Shown: positions 27,431 through 37,321, counted from the first letter of the stretch. The stretch is DNA of 64,000 bases from Candidatus Bathyarchaeota archaeon (GCA_026014665.1 JAOZHX010000034.1:62001-126000), one strand, 5' to 3'. Notes: a model not told the origin generated them from the sequence alone. Numbers and translations: made by a program.

Positions 27431-28699
27431 ATGGATAAAAAAAAGTTGCTTGGTCTAATTTTGGCACTTTTGGTTCTTTCTGCCTCTGCAAGTACAGTGC
27501 GGGCGGTTGAAGTAGTCAAAACGGTTCCTTTTGGCTCTCTACTGATGGTGTATGATTCCTACAAAGGTGCGATTTGGGGAAACCCTGAATATCTATCTGG
27601 ATATTGGGGGGTTATGAACAATCTACCATCTTACTCACCAACCAACACCGTTGTTGCAATATCAGACAACGACAGCTCAGTGCTTGCAAACATCACAGTT
27701 GGTGGAACTCCAACCGCTATTGTTTATGACTCTGCTCTCCATGAGGTCTATGTTACCGATAAGCATACAATATGGGTCATATCTGATGATAGCAATTCGG
27801 TTGTGGCAACCATCAAGCCGAACACCACCCTTTGCGGTAACCCCTCAAGCATGGTATATGACTCGGGCAAAGAAGAGATATTTGCAATCACCTACAACTA
27901 TACTCCTGGATATACTAACCGAACTTATGGAGTTACAGTAATCTCATGTAATACCAAACAAGTTGTGGCAAGTATACCTTTAGGAAACTATCCAGAGGTA
28001 CAAGATTTAACTGGCTTAGTCTACGATTCAGCTAATGGAGAAATATATGTAAGCTGCTGGAATTATAATCAGAAGGAATATGAAAACTACATTTTTGTCA
28101 TATCGGACTCCAATAACTCTATTGTTGCAACCATACCTTTAGGCAACAGCACATTTGTTGGACCTGGAGCCTACGATTCAGCAACAGGCGAGATATACCT
28201 GCCAACTAACAATAGAACCGTTCTTGTCATATCCGATAAGACACATACGATAACTGACTCTATTCATTACGCAAACTCTCCTGATTTTCGCGAATTTATA
28301 AGCATTGCATATGACCCCGTTAAGAGCGTTTTGTTTATAGGTACTTTGGATAAAACATACATTATCTCGGATAGAACGAAAAGTGTTATTGAAACTATTC
28401 CAATGTATGCCCAATCGATCGTTTATGATTCAGGGCAGAACGCAATGCTTCTTTTGAATAATGCTGTCCCTAATTCGATCAAATTTATTTCTGATGCGTC
28501 TTTACCTGACCCCCCGCCGACACCCACCCCTACACCTACTCCTTCACCGTCAGGTAACCAAAACCCAGTTTTTCTAGGTTTAGGCTGGTTGCAATTTGCC
28601 ATTTTAGTGGTGATGGGCATAATCGCTGTAGCTGTTGGTGTGGCTGCTTTTCGGTTTCTAAGTAAAAGAAGAGGCGCAGAGCAAACTGAGCAAGAATGA
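27431..28699 (+). CDS. Secreted YVTN-type beta-propeller protein with C-terminal anchor
   Basis: The 422 residues comprise a signal peptide (KKKLLGLILALLVLSASAST), then at least six ~45-residue YVTN/40-bladed repeats of the type VISD..NSVVATI..G..P..MVYDS...IYV. A Pro/Thr linker (PPPTPTPTPTPSP) and a final transmembrane helix followed by KRR follow. It is a surface-displayed propeller likely to bind a polymer or protein. The TTG four codons earlier is an alternative start. Confidence 0.85.
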   Translation: MDKKKLLGLILALLVLSASASTVRAVEVVKTVPFGSLLMVYDSYKGAIWGNPEYLSGYWGVMNNLPSYSPTNTVVAISDNDSSVLANITVGGTPTAIVYDSALHEVYVTDKHTIWVISDDSNSVVATIKPNTTLCGNPSSMVYDSGKEEIFAITYNYTPGYTNRTYGVTVISCNTKQVVASIPLGNYPEVQDLTGLVYDSANGEIYVSCWNYNQKEYENYIFVISDSNNSIVATIPLGNSTFVGPGAYDSATGEIYLPTNNRTVLVISDKTHTITDSIHYANSPDFREFISIAYDPVKSVLFIGTLDKTYIISDRTKSVIETIPMYAQSIVYDSGQNAMLLLNNAVPNSIKFISDASLPDPPPTPTPTPTPSPSGNQNPVFLGLGWLQFAILVVMGIIAVAVGVAAFRFLSKRRGAEQTEQE

Positions 28700-28710
28700 A
28701 AGTGTCAACA

Positions 28711-28825
28711 ATTTTCTGGTTTGTTTCGGTGTGCAGCGAATGTTTTCCTTCACCATGCTCCGCGTGGAGCTAAGTTGAAAGCGGCCGCTGTGTGGTTGTG
28801 GACGCATGCGAGCTTTTCTCCCACA
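28711..28825 (+). repeat. Dispersed ~190-bp element, copy D (3' part only)
   Basis: TTTCGGTGTGCAGCG..., then GTGTGGTTGTGGACGCATG and TTTTCTCCCACA, align with the right half of copy C (42480-42573). It lies between two convergent genes. The left half is absent. Confidence 0.55.
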
Positions 28826-28837
28826 TACCATGTATTG

Positions 28838-30337
28838 TTAATGTTTCTGCCGAAGTCTTACTTTGGTTCGGCTTACCCAGTTGAAGACTGGAATGAGGCT
28901 ATTTTTGATGGATTGTGGCAAGGCATCTTTGAGCTCCCTGTGCAAACCTAGGCGTATGGCAATTTTGCCCTTGTTTGTTAAGGGTACATAGAAACGAGTT
29001 ATCGGATATTTTATAAATCCATTGCTTGCTTTGAACCTATCCAGCGAAGGATGGTTGCCCATTCTACCGTACATTAACCAGCGATTGCCGTTGGATGCAC
29101 AGACCTCCACAGCCTTGGCAAGCATGGCATTGTTTAGGGCTTTATCCCAATGCTGTTGGAGAGAGAGAATATTTGAGATTATGGCAATTTGGTCTCCGTA
29201 GAGGATTTGGATGAACCCAACAACCTCCTCCCCCAAGTTGGCGGCGATAAAGGTGCTGTTTTTAGCGGCATACATGTTGCCCTTAACTGTTTTAAGCGGC
29301 TCGTTATAATGTGGAAAGGCGCGTTCTTGGCGAATCGGCGTCTCATTATAAATCTTCCATATGCCCTCAGCCAGCTTATCGTTTGGTTCGACCACGCTGA
29401 TCTTTACACCATCTTTTTGGGCTTTTCGCACCATGTTGCGGGTTTTTTTGCCGATGCCTTGCCACCATAACTCATAATTTTTTATTTCAAGCATCCCAAC
29501 GTTATCCTCTTCCTTTACCCAGGTTCTCGGGGGGTTGGGAATGAGATGACACCATTTGCGCTCCAAGAAGGTGAAGATGTCGATGCCTTTGCCGCTGAGT
29601 TTATCGAGGAAGCCTTCGTCTACGTTTATGTCTTGCTCGTACTCTCTTGTACTACGTGCCGTTTTCACGTTGAACCTCTTGCGTACACTCAGCACATCCA
29701 GTTCTTGGTCAACTTCTAACACATCTTTGAGTATGTCGTAGTAGGGTCCTCGGCGGCTTCCGCCTTTGAAAAGCCATTCTGGGTGAGCGGATAAAATGAA
29801 ACCCTGCTTAATCCACGCCTCAACTTCTCTTTTGCCACGTTCACGGCCGTGACTATAAGCTATAGAATCCAAGCTAAAGGTTTTGCCAAACGTTTCCTCG
29901 TCATGCAGGGATTTAAGCGGAAAGTCACTGGGAATTTTTGCTTGGCGTTCGCTTAGTTTGCGCCCCCACAGCAACCGCATAAACGGATGGTTGGTGCCGT
30001 GGATTGTGTAGTATTTGACTGTGCGGTCAGATTCGTTCTCCAGGATTTTCCACTCACGGTACGGTTCAGTGGCGACATGAAGGGCAACCTCATGCTTCTC
30101 GGGGTTAAGAAGATTAAGGAGACGTTTGTCAGGTATCGTGTAGGGCGTGAAGAACCAGTAGGCTTTGACCTGTTTTGGCGATTCGTTAATCATTCTTGCA
30201 ATTATGCGGGCGTTCCTCAGGTAGTTTTTACTTTTTTTGCTTTTACGTCGAAGGGCTACAGCTAGGATACTTTTCACTCGGGATTCAAAGGGGTAATCCA
30301 CATCCAATCGGATTCTTATCGGCACCTGCGATTCCAC
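28838..30337 (-). CDS. Polysaccharide-deacetylase-like / GNAT (FemAB-like) fusion
   Basis: 499 residues. At ~1-220 there is a NodB-type deacetylase fold: IRIRLDVDYPF with paired Asp, KHEVALHV, YTIHGTNHP and LSAHPEWLF supply candidate metal residues. At ~290-470 there is a FemAB/GNAT acyltransferase (WWQGIGKKTRNMVRKAQKDGVKISVVE, FIAANLGEEVVGFIQILYGD, WLMYGRMGNHPSLDRFKASNGF). One chain may deacetylate a sugar and then transfer another acyl or aminoacyl group. It borders the glycosyltransferase cluster, so glycan modification is likely. Confidence 0.7.
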   Translation of the reverse strand: MESQVPIRIRLDVDYPFESRVKSILAVALRRKSKKSKNYLRNARIIARMINESPKQVKAYWFFTPYTIPDKRLLNLLNPEKHEVALHVATEPYREWKILENESDRTVKYYTIHGTNHPFMRLLWGRKLSERQAKIPSDFPLKSLHDEETFGKTFSLDSIAYSHGRERGKREVEAWIKQGFILSAHPEWLFKGGSRRGPYYDILKDVLEVDQELDVLSVRKRFNVKTARSTREYEQDINVDEGFLDKLSGKGIDIFTFLERKWCHLIPNPPRTWVKEEDNVGMLEIKNYELWWQGIGKKTRNMVRKAQKDGVKISVVEPNDKLAEGIWKIYNETPIRQERAFPHYNEPLKTVKGNMYAAKNSTFIAANLGEEVVGFIQILYGDQIAIISNILSLQQHWDKALNNAMLAKAVEVCASNGNRWLMYGRMGNHPSLDRFKASNGFIKYPITRFYVPLTNKGKIAIRLGLHRELKDALPQSIKNSLIPVFNWVSRTKVRLRQKH

Positions 30338-30505
30338 GAGCGGAAGTCTCCAATTTTTTGGGTAAATTTGCTGGATACTTGACTGTTATGTTTAGGTACT
30401 TGTTTTATGAAAATTTATCTATTCCCATGCCTCCTCAAAGTGGAAGATGGATGCCACGCAACTATTATAAGAAAACTTTACCTACTTAGCACCTGTAGTA
30501 CCAAA

Positions 30506-31507
30506 ATGAGCAACCCACTCTCCATGCCCCCAAAGGTTTCGGTGCACTGGCTAAACTTCAACAGCATGCATGTCATCGAAACCACCAAGCAATCCCTCAC
30601 CTCACTCGCCACCCTCGACTACCCAAACTACGAGCTTATAATCGTAGACATAGGCTCAAGCGATGGCAGCCCAGAGGTCATAAAAAACCACCTGCAGACA
30701 GAACCCTTCCGTAGATTAAGAGTTGTCTTCGTTAAAGTCAACGCTGATGTAGGTCCGATTGATGGAGAAAACGCAGCTTACAGAGTGCGAGATCGGCAAG
30801 CCCAGTACATAGCGTTGACGCACAGTGACGTTGTAGCTAGGCCTGATTGGCTCCGAAATCTAGTGGGTTACATGGAGCGGCACCGTGACGCTGGGGCTGT
30901 CCAAGGCATCGTGGTTAAAGCGGGCTCTGGCAAAGTAGACAGCTCAGGGTTAATGCTCGATGAGGCGCTTAACCTTTACGCGTTGCATGAGAACAGCTCC
31001 TTCTCGCTTAAAAAACCCATCCTCATCTCGTTCGTTGAAGCAACCATGGCAGTGTACAGGATGGAAGCGATAAGGCAGGCAATCGGCGAAGAAAAAGACT
31101 TGTTTGTGCCCGGAGCCTTTATGAACTATCTGGAAGACGTTTTGGTTTCGATTTTGCTTTGGAGCGTAGGCTACAAATCCATTGTGTTGCCCTGCGTGAC
31201 AGGGGAACATTTGCGGATGGCAACCACCGGGACCTACGTGCAACCCATCGCACGTTATCATTATCGTCTTCGAAACCAAATCGCCCTTTTATACATAACA
31301 AACAGCGCTGACAAACTACGCTTCACTTTGCAGGTTTTCCGTCGAGCCATCGTAGGCAGAGGCAGCTTTGCTTTCCGCCAGATGATGCTTCGCAGTGTCA
31401 TTGAGGGCTTAATTTGGGGGCATCGACTCAAACGGTTGTATGGAACCATTAACCTCTATGAAACGCCCATGCGTAAAACATCAATAATGGGTCGTTTGCA
31501 TCCTTAG
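30506..31507 (+). CDS. Glycosyltransferase family 2
   Basis: This 333-residue protein has a GT-A nucleotide-sugar domain: VSVHWLNFNSMHVIETTKQSL, LIIVDIGSSDGSPEVI, and YIALTHSDVVARPDWLRNLV with the DxD-like THSD. The ATG at 30506 (MSNPLSMPPKVSV) gives the usual family start; an upstream in-frame ATG at 30407 adds non-family sequence. It is convergent with the GT4 gene at 31504, with 4 bp of overlap. Substrate unknown. Confidence 0.85.
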   Translation: MSNPLSMPPKVSVHWLNFNSMHVIETTKQSLTSLATLDYPNYELIIVDIGSSDGSPEVIKNHLQTEPFRRLRVVFVKVNADVGPIDGENAAYRVRDRQAQYIALTHSDVVARPDWLRNLVGYMERHRDAGAVQGIVVKAGSGKVDSSGLMLDEALNLYALHENSSFSLKKPILISFVEATMAVYRMEAIRQAIGEEKDLFVPGAFMNYLEDVLVSILLWSVGYKSIVLPCVTGEHLRMATTGTYVQPIARYHYRLRNQIALLYITNSADKLRFTLQVFRRAIVGRGSFAFRQMMLRSVIEGLIWGHRLKRLYGTINLYETPMRKTSIMGRLHP

Positions 31508-32637
31508 CCGTGTTCAATCAAAGGTTCGATAGTCTTCCAGACGTTGGTTTGGAAATTCTGAGGCGTCAAAACCTTGATTTTGCTCCATAGTTTTAGGCGT
31601 TTGTTGTCCCAATCTAAGCTATCCATCGCAACTATGACTTTTTGCTTCAAGTCCTCGTATGTGTTCCAGCGGAACTCTTCAGGAATGAACTCTTTCATGC
31701 CGCCGCTGTTATGGACCAGCGTGACGCATCCGCTTGCCAAACCTTCCACGGGAGCTATGCCAAAGTGTTCACCCTCCATCAGGTGCACGTAGACTCGGGA
31801 GTCCTGCAGGGTGTTGATAAGTTCTGCTTCAGGCAAGTTAACTTTCAACTGGTAGTTTTTGGGAAGGTTCTGTGAGAAGCGTTCAAACCAAGCTTTTTCG
31901 CCCTCGATCAAGCCGCCGATGCTTACAAACTCGATGTTTGGCAAATCAGCGGCTAAACGCTTAAGGAGTTCATGTCTCTTGGCAGGGATGAAGCGAGCAA
32001 CGTAAACCACACGTCTTTGCCTCTCTGGGAGCGGTTTAGGTGACCAGAACCTGTCCAAGTTCACGGGCGGATAAACCACAATTGGTTCTTTCACGCCATG
32101 GCTTTTCCAGTATTTGAGGATGGTTTCTTTGGTGTAGTTGCTGTTGCACAAGACCAAATCCAACTTGCCGATGCCTTGCTCAACCCACCTTTTAAACAAC
32201 CATAAATACACTCGGCGCTTAAAGCGTGCGTGGGCGTAGTCGTGGTGGATTTCTGGGAAATGCACGTAAGCTATGTTTTTTTTGGCTTTGTTGAGGAAAA
32301 CTGGCTCAAAAGGCGAAGAGGACTGAGTAGAAAACAAATAATCGTAGGTAAGTTGTTTGCGGTATCTTTTGAGAAGCCTAACGAAGTTGCGGTGCCGCTT
32401 GTAGATGGTGAAGGGCGGCTTAACTTCTATGCGTTTGCCCAGCGAGTGAATAGGCACTTCAGGGGGGAACTCTTCGCCTACGATATCTCGGTATCGTGAG
32501 GCGTCAAAGTCAAAAGTCAGCAACTCCACCGTTTGCCCATGGGTGAGCAGCGTTTTGATGACGTTGTGGCAGACGCGTTCGCCGCCGCCGTAGATGTCTA
32601 GGTATGGGTGAACCACGAGGAACTTTGCCAAGTCCAT
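31504..32637 (-). CDS. Glycosyltransferase family 4, Alg11-like (copy 1)
   Basis: The 377 residues form a GT-B fold beginning FLVVHPYLDIYGGGERVCHN, with VVYVARFIPAKRHELLKRLA and the donor-site EGEHFGIAPVEGLASGCVTLVHNSGG. Alg11-like enzymes add mannose with GDP-mannose; the sugar here is unproven. It is paralogous to the gene at 33919 over its whole length (same IYGGGERV start, IAYVHFPEIH-DYAH and FGIAP blocks). Confidence 0.88.
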   Translation of the reverse strand: MDLAKFLVVHPYLDIYGGGERVCHNVIKTLLTHGQTVELLTFDFDASRYRDIVGEEFPPEVPIHSLGKRIEVKPPFTIYKRHRNFVRLLKRYRKQLTYDYLFSTQSSSPFEPVFLNKAKKNIAYVHFPEIHHDYAHARFKRRVYLWLFKRWVEQGIGKLDLVLCNSNYTKETILKYWKSHGVKEPIVVYPPVNLDRFWSPKPLPERQRRVVYVARFIPAKRHELLKRLAADLPNIEFVSIGGLIEGEKAWFERFSQNLPKNYQLKVNLPEAELINTLQDSRVYVHLMEGEHFGIAPVEGLASGCVTLVHNSGGMKEFIPEEFRWNTYEDLKQKVIVAMDSLDWDNKRLKLWSKIKVLTPQNFQTNVWKTIEPLIEHG

Positions 32638-32672
32638 CAGTCCATTGTTATTAAGCGTTATTTTTGTTGAAG

Positions 32673-33899
32673 CTAATGAAGCTTTACCCCCAGCACATCA
32701 TCGTAGGCTTTCCGCTCTGCCTCGACCACGTGGTTCCAAGAGAAATCTGAGGCGAATGCAAGCGCCTTTTGTGATAGTGCTTCTCGGAGATGCTTATCAG
32801 CGATTATTTTTTGGGCTTCAATCGCCATAAGCTTGTAGTCGCCGACAGGAACGGTTCTCACGAGGTCTGCGGGAAAATTTAATCTAATCGCAGGTACGTC
32901 GTAGGCAACCACCGGTGTTCCAGCAGCTAATGATTCCAACACAACCAAGGGGAATGCATCGTGCAGGCTTGGATAAACCATAACTTTTGCCGCTTTCACC
33001 ACAGAAAACAATGCCTCTCCTTCAAGGTACCCCCCATACACAAGATTCTTGCTTAAATTGTGGTTTTTTACTAGGTTTTCATAGTTTGCTTTCATGCCTA
33101 AAGAATCAAACTTGCCCAAAACTAAGAATCGCAGGTCAGTTTTTTCGTTTACAAGTAGTGTTGCGATCTCTGGCAAGTCATAAATTCCCTTTTCGGGGAC
33201 AAGACGTGAGAAAAAGACAGCGTCAACTCTTTCTTTGGAAGGTTCTGCAGCTTGTATCCTCTGGTTTTGTACTGCGACGCCTGGATGCAAAACAATCATC
33301 CTGCCTCTCCAACCGCTAAAATACCGTTTCATATCCACTTCAATGGAGGAACTGACGGCCAGCATGGTGGTGGATTGCATCGCTTTGAGAACTTGCGCAT
33401 AAAGCGGACCATACAGAGCAAAAAGGTAAGCCTTGCGGCTCGCATTTAACCTGCGCCATGGCATGGATGCGTAGGGTGGGAAGAGGAAGGATTGAAAAAT
33501 GCAGGTCCACGGCAGGGTGCATTGTTTTGCGGCATGGTAGGCTTCAAGGAGGAAATCGATTTTTTCATGGTGGGATACGATGAGGTCAACTTTTTCTTGT
33601 TTGGCAATTTGCGCTATTTGTTTGGCTGTTTTTGCGATGGAATAGTAGTCAAGTGCGGCTCGGCTGAAGGTCTTGAAGAGTTGGTTGTAGATGACGTTTG
33701 GTCGCTTTAGGCTGTAGATTTTCTGTTTAGCGCTCAACTGCAGGTTGCCGTCTTGCTTCATCTTGCGGTAAACAAACTCATCCACAACGATAACTGGCTC
33801 GATACCTTGGCTACTGATTCGACGCAGAACCTCAAAGCTTCGCCTGTCACCGCCTGTTCCGCACCGCAGAGGGTTCGTTAAATAGAGGACTTTCATCAT
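32673..33899 (-). CDS. Glycosyltransferase family 4 (group 1)
   Basis: The 408-residue GT-B protein starts MKVLYLTNPLRCGTGGDRRSF, with DAVFFSRLVPEKGIYDLPEI and MVYPSLHDAFPLVVLESLAAGTPVVAYD (the E-x7-E donor site). It is not paralogous to its two GT4 neighbours beyond the general fold. ATG at 33899 or 33896. It is placed between the two Alg11-like copies on the same strand, 19 bp from the upstream one, so probably one transcript. Confidence 0.88.
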   Translation of the reverse strand: MMKVLYLTNPLRCGTGGDRRSFEVLRRISSQGIEPVIVVDEFVYRKMKQDGNLQLSAKQKIYSLKRPNVIYNQLFKTFSRAALDYYSIAKTAKQIAQIAKQEKVDLIVSHHEKIDFLLEAYHAAKQCTLPWTCIFQSFLFPPYASMPWRRLNASRKAYLFALYGPLYAQVLKAMQSTTMLAVSSSIEVDMKRYFSGWRGRMIVLHPGVAVQNQRIQAAEPSKERVDAVFFSRLVPEKGIYDLPEIATLLVNEKTDLRFLVLGKFDSLGMKANYENLVKNHNLSKNLVYGGYLEGEALFSVVKAAKVMVYPSLHDAFPLVVLESLAAGTPVVAYDVPAIRLNFPADLVRTVPVGDYKLMAIEAQKIIADKHLREALSQKALAFASDFSWNHVVEAERKAYDDVLGVKLH

Positions 33900-33918
33900 T
33901 GAGCATCTTGCGTTTTGT

Positions 33919-35064
33919 CTAGTTATCGTTTTCTGTTTGCCGCATTAGGGCTTCCACATGGGTCCATATGGTTTGCTGGAAATTTTCGGGTTTAAGAAGT
34001 GAGATTTTGTCTTGGAGTTGCTGTCGCTTGTTTTGCCAAGCCTCTGTTTGGTTTGGCGCAGTTAGGGTGGCGATTTTTTCTTTTAGGTCCACGTAGGTGT
34101 TCCACCTGTATTCAGTTGGGATTAGTTCGCCGCTTCCGCCGCTGTTATGGACTAGGGTGATGCATCCGCTTGCCAACGCCTCCATGGGTGCGATGCCGAA
34201 GTGTTCGCCTTCCATGAGGTGGCAGTAAACCTGAGAATCCTGCAGAAGGCCAATCAAATCGGCTTCAGGCAAGTTTGGCTTTAGCTTGTAGTTTGTGGGT
34301 AAATCTTTTGAGAAATTTTCAAACCAGGCTTCCTCGGTGTCCCTTAGCAAACCCACACTTACAAACTCAAAAGTTGGAAATTCCTTGGCTAACTTTTTTA
34401 GGATTTCATGGCGTTTTTTGGGGATAAAACGTCCGATGTACACTACCCGTTTTGCTCTCGCATCCAGCGGTTTGTTGCTCCAGAACTGGTTTTCTACAGG
34501 TGGATAGGCAACCACGGGTTCGGGGGCGCCGAATTTTTTCCAGCAGTGCTCCGTCATGGTTTTAGTGTAGTTACTATTGGCGAAGACTAGGTCCAACTTG
34601 CCGATGCCGCCTTCAAGCAGTTTCTTGTAGAGCCACAAATAGATTTTTGCAGTTCGCTTTGAGTGGGCATAGTCGTAGTGGATTTCGGGGAAATGCACGT
34701 AGGCGATGTTGCCTTTGCCTTTGTCGAACAGTTCAGCTTCAAACGCGGAGAGGGTTTGGGTGGAGAATGTGTAATCGTAAGTGCTGCCTTTTTTGAATTG
34801 CCTAACTGCTTGGATGATTTTTCTGCGGCGTTTGTAGACGCTGAAGGGTGGCTCCGCTTCGATGCGATGACCCAACATGTGAACAGTGGTTGCGTCGGGC
34901 AGTTTTTCACCCAAAATCTCGGCATAGCGGTTTTCGTCAAAATCAAAACTCAGCAACTCCACCTTTTGTCCATGAGCGATTAGGGCTTTTATGATGTGGT
35001 GGGCGACGCGTTCGCCTCCACCGTAGATGTCCATGTTTGGGTGGATGACTAGGAATTTTGCCAT
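33919..35064 (-). CDS. Glycosyltransferase family 4, Alg11-like (copy 2)
   Basis: 381 residues, with FLVIHPNMDIYGGGERVAHHII, VVYIGRFIPKKRHEILKKLA and EGEHFGIAPMEALASGCITLVH. It is full-length similar to the gene at 31504, so these are duplicated genes separated by an unrelated GT4. It probably extends the same lipid-linked or surface glycan. First gene of the minus-strand GT run. Confidence 0.88.
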   Translation of the reverse strand: MAKFLVIHPNMDIYGGGERVAHHIIKALIAHGQKVELLSFDFDENRYAEILGEKLPDATTVHMLGHRIEAEPPFSVYKRRRKIIQAVRQFKKGSTYDYTFSTQTLSAFEAELFDKGKGNIAYVHFPEIHYDYAHSKRTAKIYLWLYKKLLEGGIGKLDLVFANSNYTKTMTEHCWKKFGAPEPVVAYPPVENQFWSNKPLDARAKRVVYIGRFIPKKRHEILKKLAKEFPTFEFVSVGLLRDTEEAWFENFSKDLPTNYKLKPNLPEADLIGLLQDSQVYCHLMEGEHFGIAPMEALASGCITLVHNSGGSGELIPTEYRWNTYVDLKEKIATLTAPNQTEAWQNKRQQLQDKISLLKPENFQQTIWTHVEALMRQTENDN

Positions 35065-35223
35065 CGGAGCGTTCCCTTTACTGGGAAAAGTCAGCTTAAA
35101 GACTATTTAGGATTTATCCTCGGTGCCGATGTTGTCGGCGTTGTTGCATCGTTTAGGCAGCAAAATATATACGGTTGTATGGAAAGTGAGTAGTGGATAG
35201 TAATTTCGGTGACACATCAAACC

Positions 35224-36609
35224 ATGACGCAGCGCAAATTTAAGGTTGTTTTTGCTGACCCGCCGTTTGGCAGGGAATCAAAAGGCGAAGCCGTGACGGA
35301 GTCACCGAACCTAGGCATACTCTACATCATCGGTTATGCGAGGCAGCGGCTGCCCGACGTCGAATTTTTCTATCTCGAGCCCTTTCTCTCGATGGATGAG
35401 CACCTGCAGAAAGTTAGCGAAATCAAACCTGACGTCTACGCCATATCGTTCACCACTCCAAGAAGAGAGCTTGCACTCCAAACAATAAACAAAGTTAAAG
35501 CCTTAGGCTTAAGCATGGTTATGGTTGTAGGCGGCGCCCACCCTACCATCGACCCCCAAGACGTCCTCAAGAACACGCCTGTTGACGTTTGCGTTATGGG
35601 TGAAGGTGAAGAAACCACAACTGAACTCATCCAGAAAATTCAAGCCAACGAACCAATCACTGAGTTATTGGGCACAGTTAACCGCCAAAAAAACAACGGC
35701 ATAAGACCGCTCCTCAAAAACATTGATTTTTTCCCTGCATGGGACCTCATTGACTTCGAAAACTACGATGTTGCCGTTAGCAGAAAACGGCGTATGGCTT
35801 ACCTTTTGCCGATTCGCGGTTGCCCCAACTACTGCACCTACTGCAGTAACCCAGTGTGGAAGTTGGAGAAGCCTTGGGTGCGGCAGCGTTCACCCAAAAA
35901 CATCGCTGAGGAAATCCGCTACCTCTACGGCAGGGGCATCCGAGAAATCTATCTGCGCTCTGACACGTTTAACGTCGACATCAAATGGTGCCTGCAAGTC
36001 TGTGATGAAATTGAGAAGCTAAACCTCAAAGGCATGGTGTTCCAATGCAACCTTCGGGCTGATAAACTCAACGATGAGTTAGCAAAACGTCTCCACGACA
36101 TCCACGTTTGGCTCGTGCACATCGGCTTGGAATCAGCCAACGACCGCGTGCTCAAAGGCATAGGCAAAAACGCCACTCAAGCTGACAACATCCGAACGCT
36201 GGAGTTGCTAAAGAAACACCACATCAAAGTCTACGGGTTCTTGATGCTCTACAACGCTTGGGAAACCAACGGCAAATTGGAGTATGAAACCCCAGAGGAA
36301 GTCCAAAACACCCTCAACTTCGCCAAAAACTGTCTCCGCGACAACCTCATCGAATACATCAGCTGGTCCATCACCAACCCCCTCATAGGCAGCAAACTCC
36401 ACGACATCGCACAACGCCATGGCATCGCAGCTTACAACGTGAAAATCGGCAACTGCATGCAACTGCCCGGCATCAGCGAGGAACAGATGGTGGAGCACGT
36501 CAAACAAGGCATGATACTGCAACTGCTAAACGGCATCCAAAAAGGCATGATAACCAAAAAAAGCTACAAACGAGCAGCACAAAAAGCCGTAAAAATCCTA
36601 AACATGTAA
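35224..36609 (+). CDS. B12-binding-domain radical SAM protein
   Basis: The 461 residues comprise a B12-binding-like N-domain (KVVFADPPFG...VVGGAHPTIDP, DVCVMGEGEETTTELI), then the radical SAM CxxxCxxC in LPIRGCPNYCTYCSNP. A GGTGA site at 35208-35212 lies 11 bp before the ATG at 35224, favouring this start over the GTG at 35209. Enzymes of this type modify lipids, sugars or peptides. A related gene starts at 63225. Confidence 0.85.
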   Translation: MTQRKFKVVFADPPFGRESKGEAVTESPNLGILYIIGYARQRLPDVEFFYLEPFLSMDEHLQKVSEIKPDVYAISFTTPRRELALQTINKVKALGLSMVMVVGGAHPTIDPQDVLKNTPVDVCVMGEGEETTTELIQKIQANEPITELLGTVNRQKNNGIRPLLKNIDFFPAWDLIDFENYDVAVSRKRRMAYLLPIRGCPNYCTYCSNPVWKLEKPWVRQRSPKNIAEEIRYLYGRGIREIYLRSDTFNVDIKWCLQVCDEIEKLNLKGMVFQCNLRADKLNDELAKRLHDIHVWLVHIGLESANDRVLKGIGKNATQADNIRTLELLKKHHIKVYGFLMLYNAWETNGKLEYETPEEVQNTLNFAKNCLRDNLIEYISWSITNPLIGSKLHDIAQRHGIAAYNVKIGNCMQLPGISEEQMVEHVKQGMILQLLNGIQKGMITKKSYKRAAQKAVKILNM

Positions 36610-36745
36610 CCTTAGCCTCACTTGCTTTGCAAAGGAATGGGTACTTAAAAAAACTTGAAATCCCAGAATTGAGCTAGAAGCTATTATTTGCCTTATCTGC
36701 AGCTAATCGTGGCTGATTATAGGGTTTATTTGATATTAATTCGAT

Positions 36746-37048
36746 TTACGCTTGTTTTTCATCCTGCTTGCCTGTAACTGTTCCTTGGGGCGTTTTAATT
36801 TCGGGAACTTTTATTCCAAACTCTTCTAAATCAAATGAACGTTTAAAACGTGTGCCACCGCTAACTGGAATACTTTCGCCTAGACCCATTTTAACCCACG
36901 TTCCCCATCTATTATGAACAGAATCTTTACTCATGCTGGCAAGACTTCCAAGTTCTACCGTTCCGTGAGTACCGTCACTCTTTTGGTAAACCAGTTTGTC
37001 AGTATCCGTTTTTAGCTGTTGTTCTAATACTGCCTTTACCTGGTTCAT
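36746..37048 (-). CDS. Archaeal HTH-like protein, start uncertain
   Basis: This 100-residue frame reads MNQVKAVLEQQLKTDTDKLVYQKSDGT, then SKDSVHNRWGTWVKMGLGE, which has the look of small winged/HTH regulators. Upstream codons TPDEISLLKEILKWIKFAG are in frame and look coding, but no normal start precedes them before an in-frame TAA at 37115. The true start may be non-canonical or lost. It is possibly a fragment of a gene that includes the next entry. Confidence 0.45.
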   Translation of the reverse strand: MNQVKAVLEQQLKTDTDKLVYQKSDGTHGTVELGSLASMSKDSVHNRWGTWVKMGLGESIPVSGGTRFKRSFDLEEFGIKVPEIKTPQGTVTGKQDEKQA

Positions 37049-37114
37049 CCCAGCAAATTTTATCCATTTCAGGATTTCTTTGAGAAGAGATATTTCATCT
37101 GGTGTTGTTTTCCA

Positions 37115-37321
37115 TTAGGGTTTTACCTCTGCTTCTTCTTTACTGGTGTTAATTTCAGTTTTATTTTCACTTCTTGGTTTGCCTTTTTTCTTCCTTATTA
37201 TGTTTAGTTGGACACCGATATTGTCCGGACTCTTTCCGAGGAAAGCTGCTATTTCGATAGGTTTAAACCCTAGACGGTCAAGCAACTGCAGTAATGCCTT
37301 TGTTTTCTTCCGATACTGATC
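37115..37321 (-). pseudogene. HTH-like frame without a start, ends in stop before the next HTH frame
   Basis: In frame with the entry at 36746, the open frame reads KTKALLQLLDRLGFKPIEIA, then AFLGKSPDNIGVQLNIIRKK and ends in TAA. LGFKPIEIAAFLGKSPDNIG has the form of an HTH. No ATG, GTG or early TTG is available, since a stop (TAA) precedes it. Either it is a decayed gene, or a two-gene operon with a damaged start. Confidence 0.4.
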
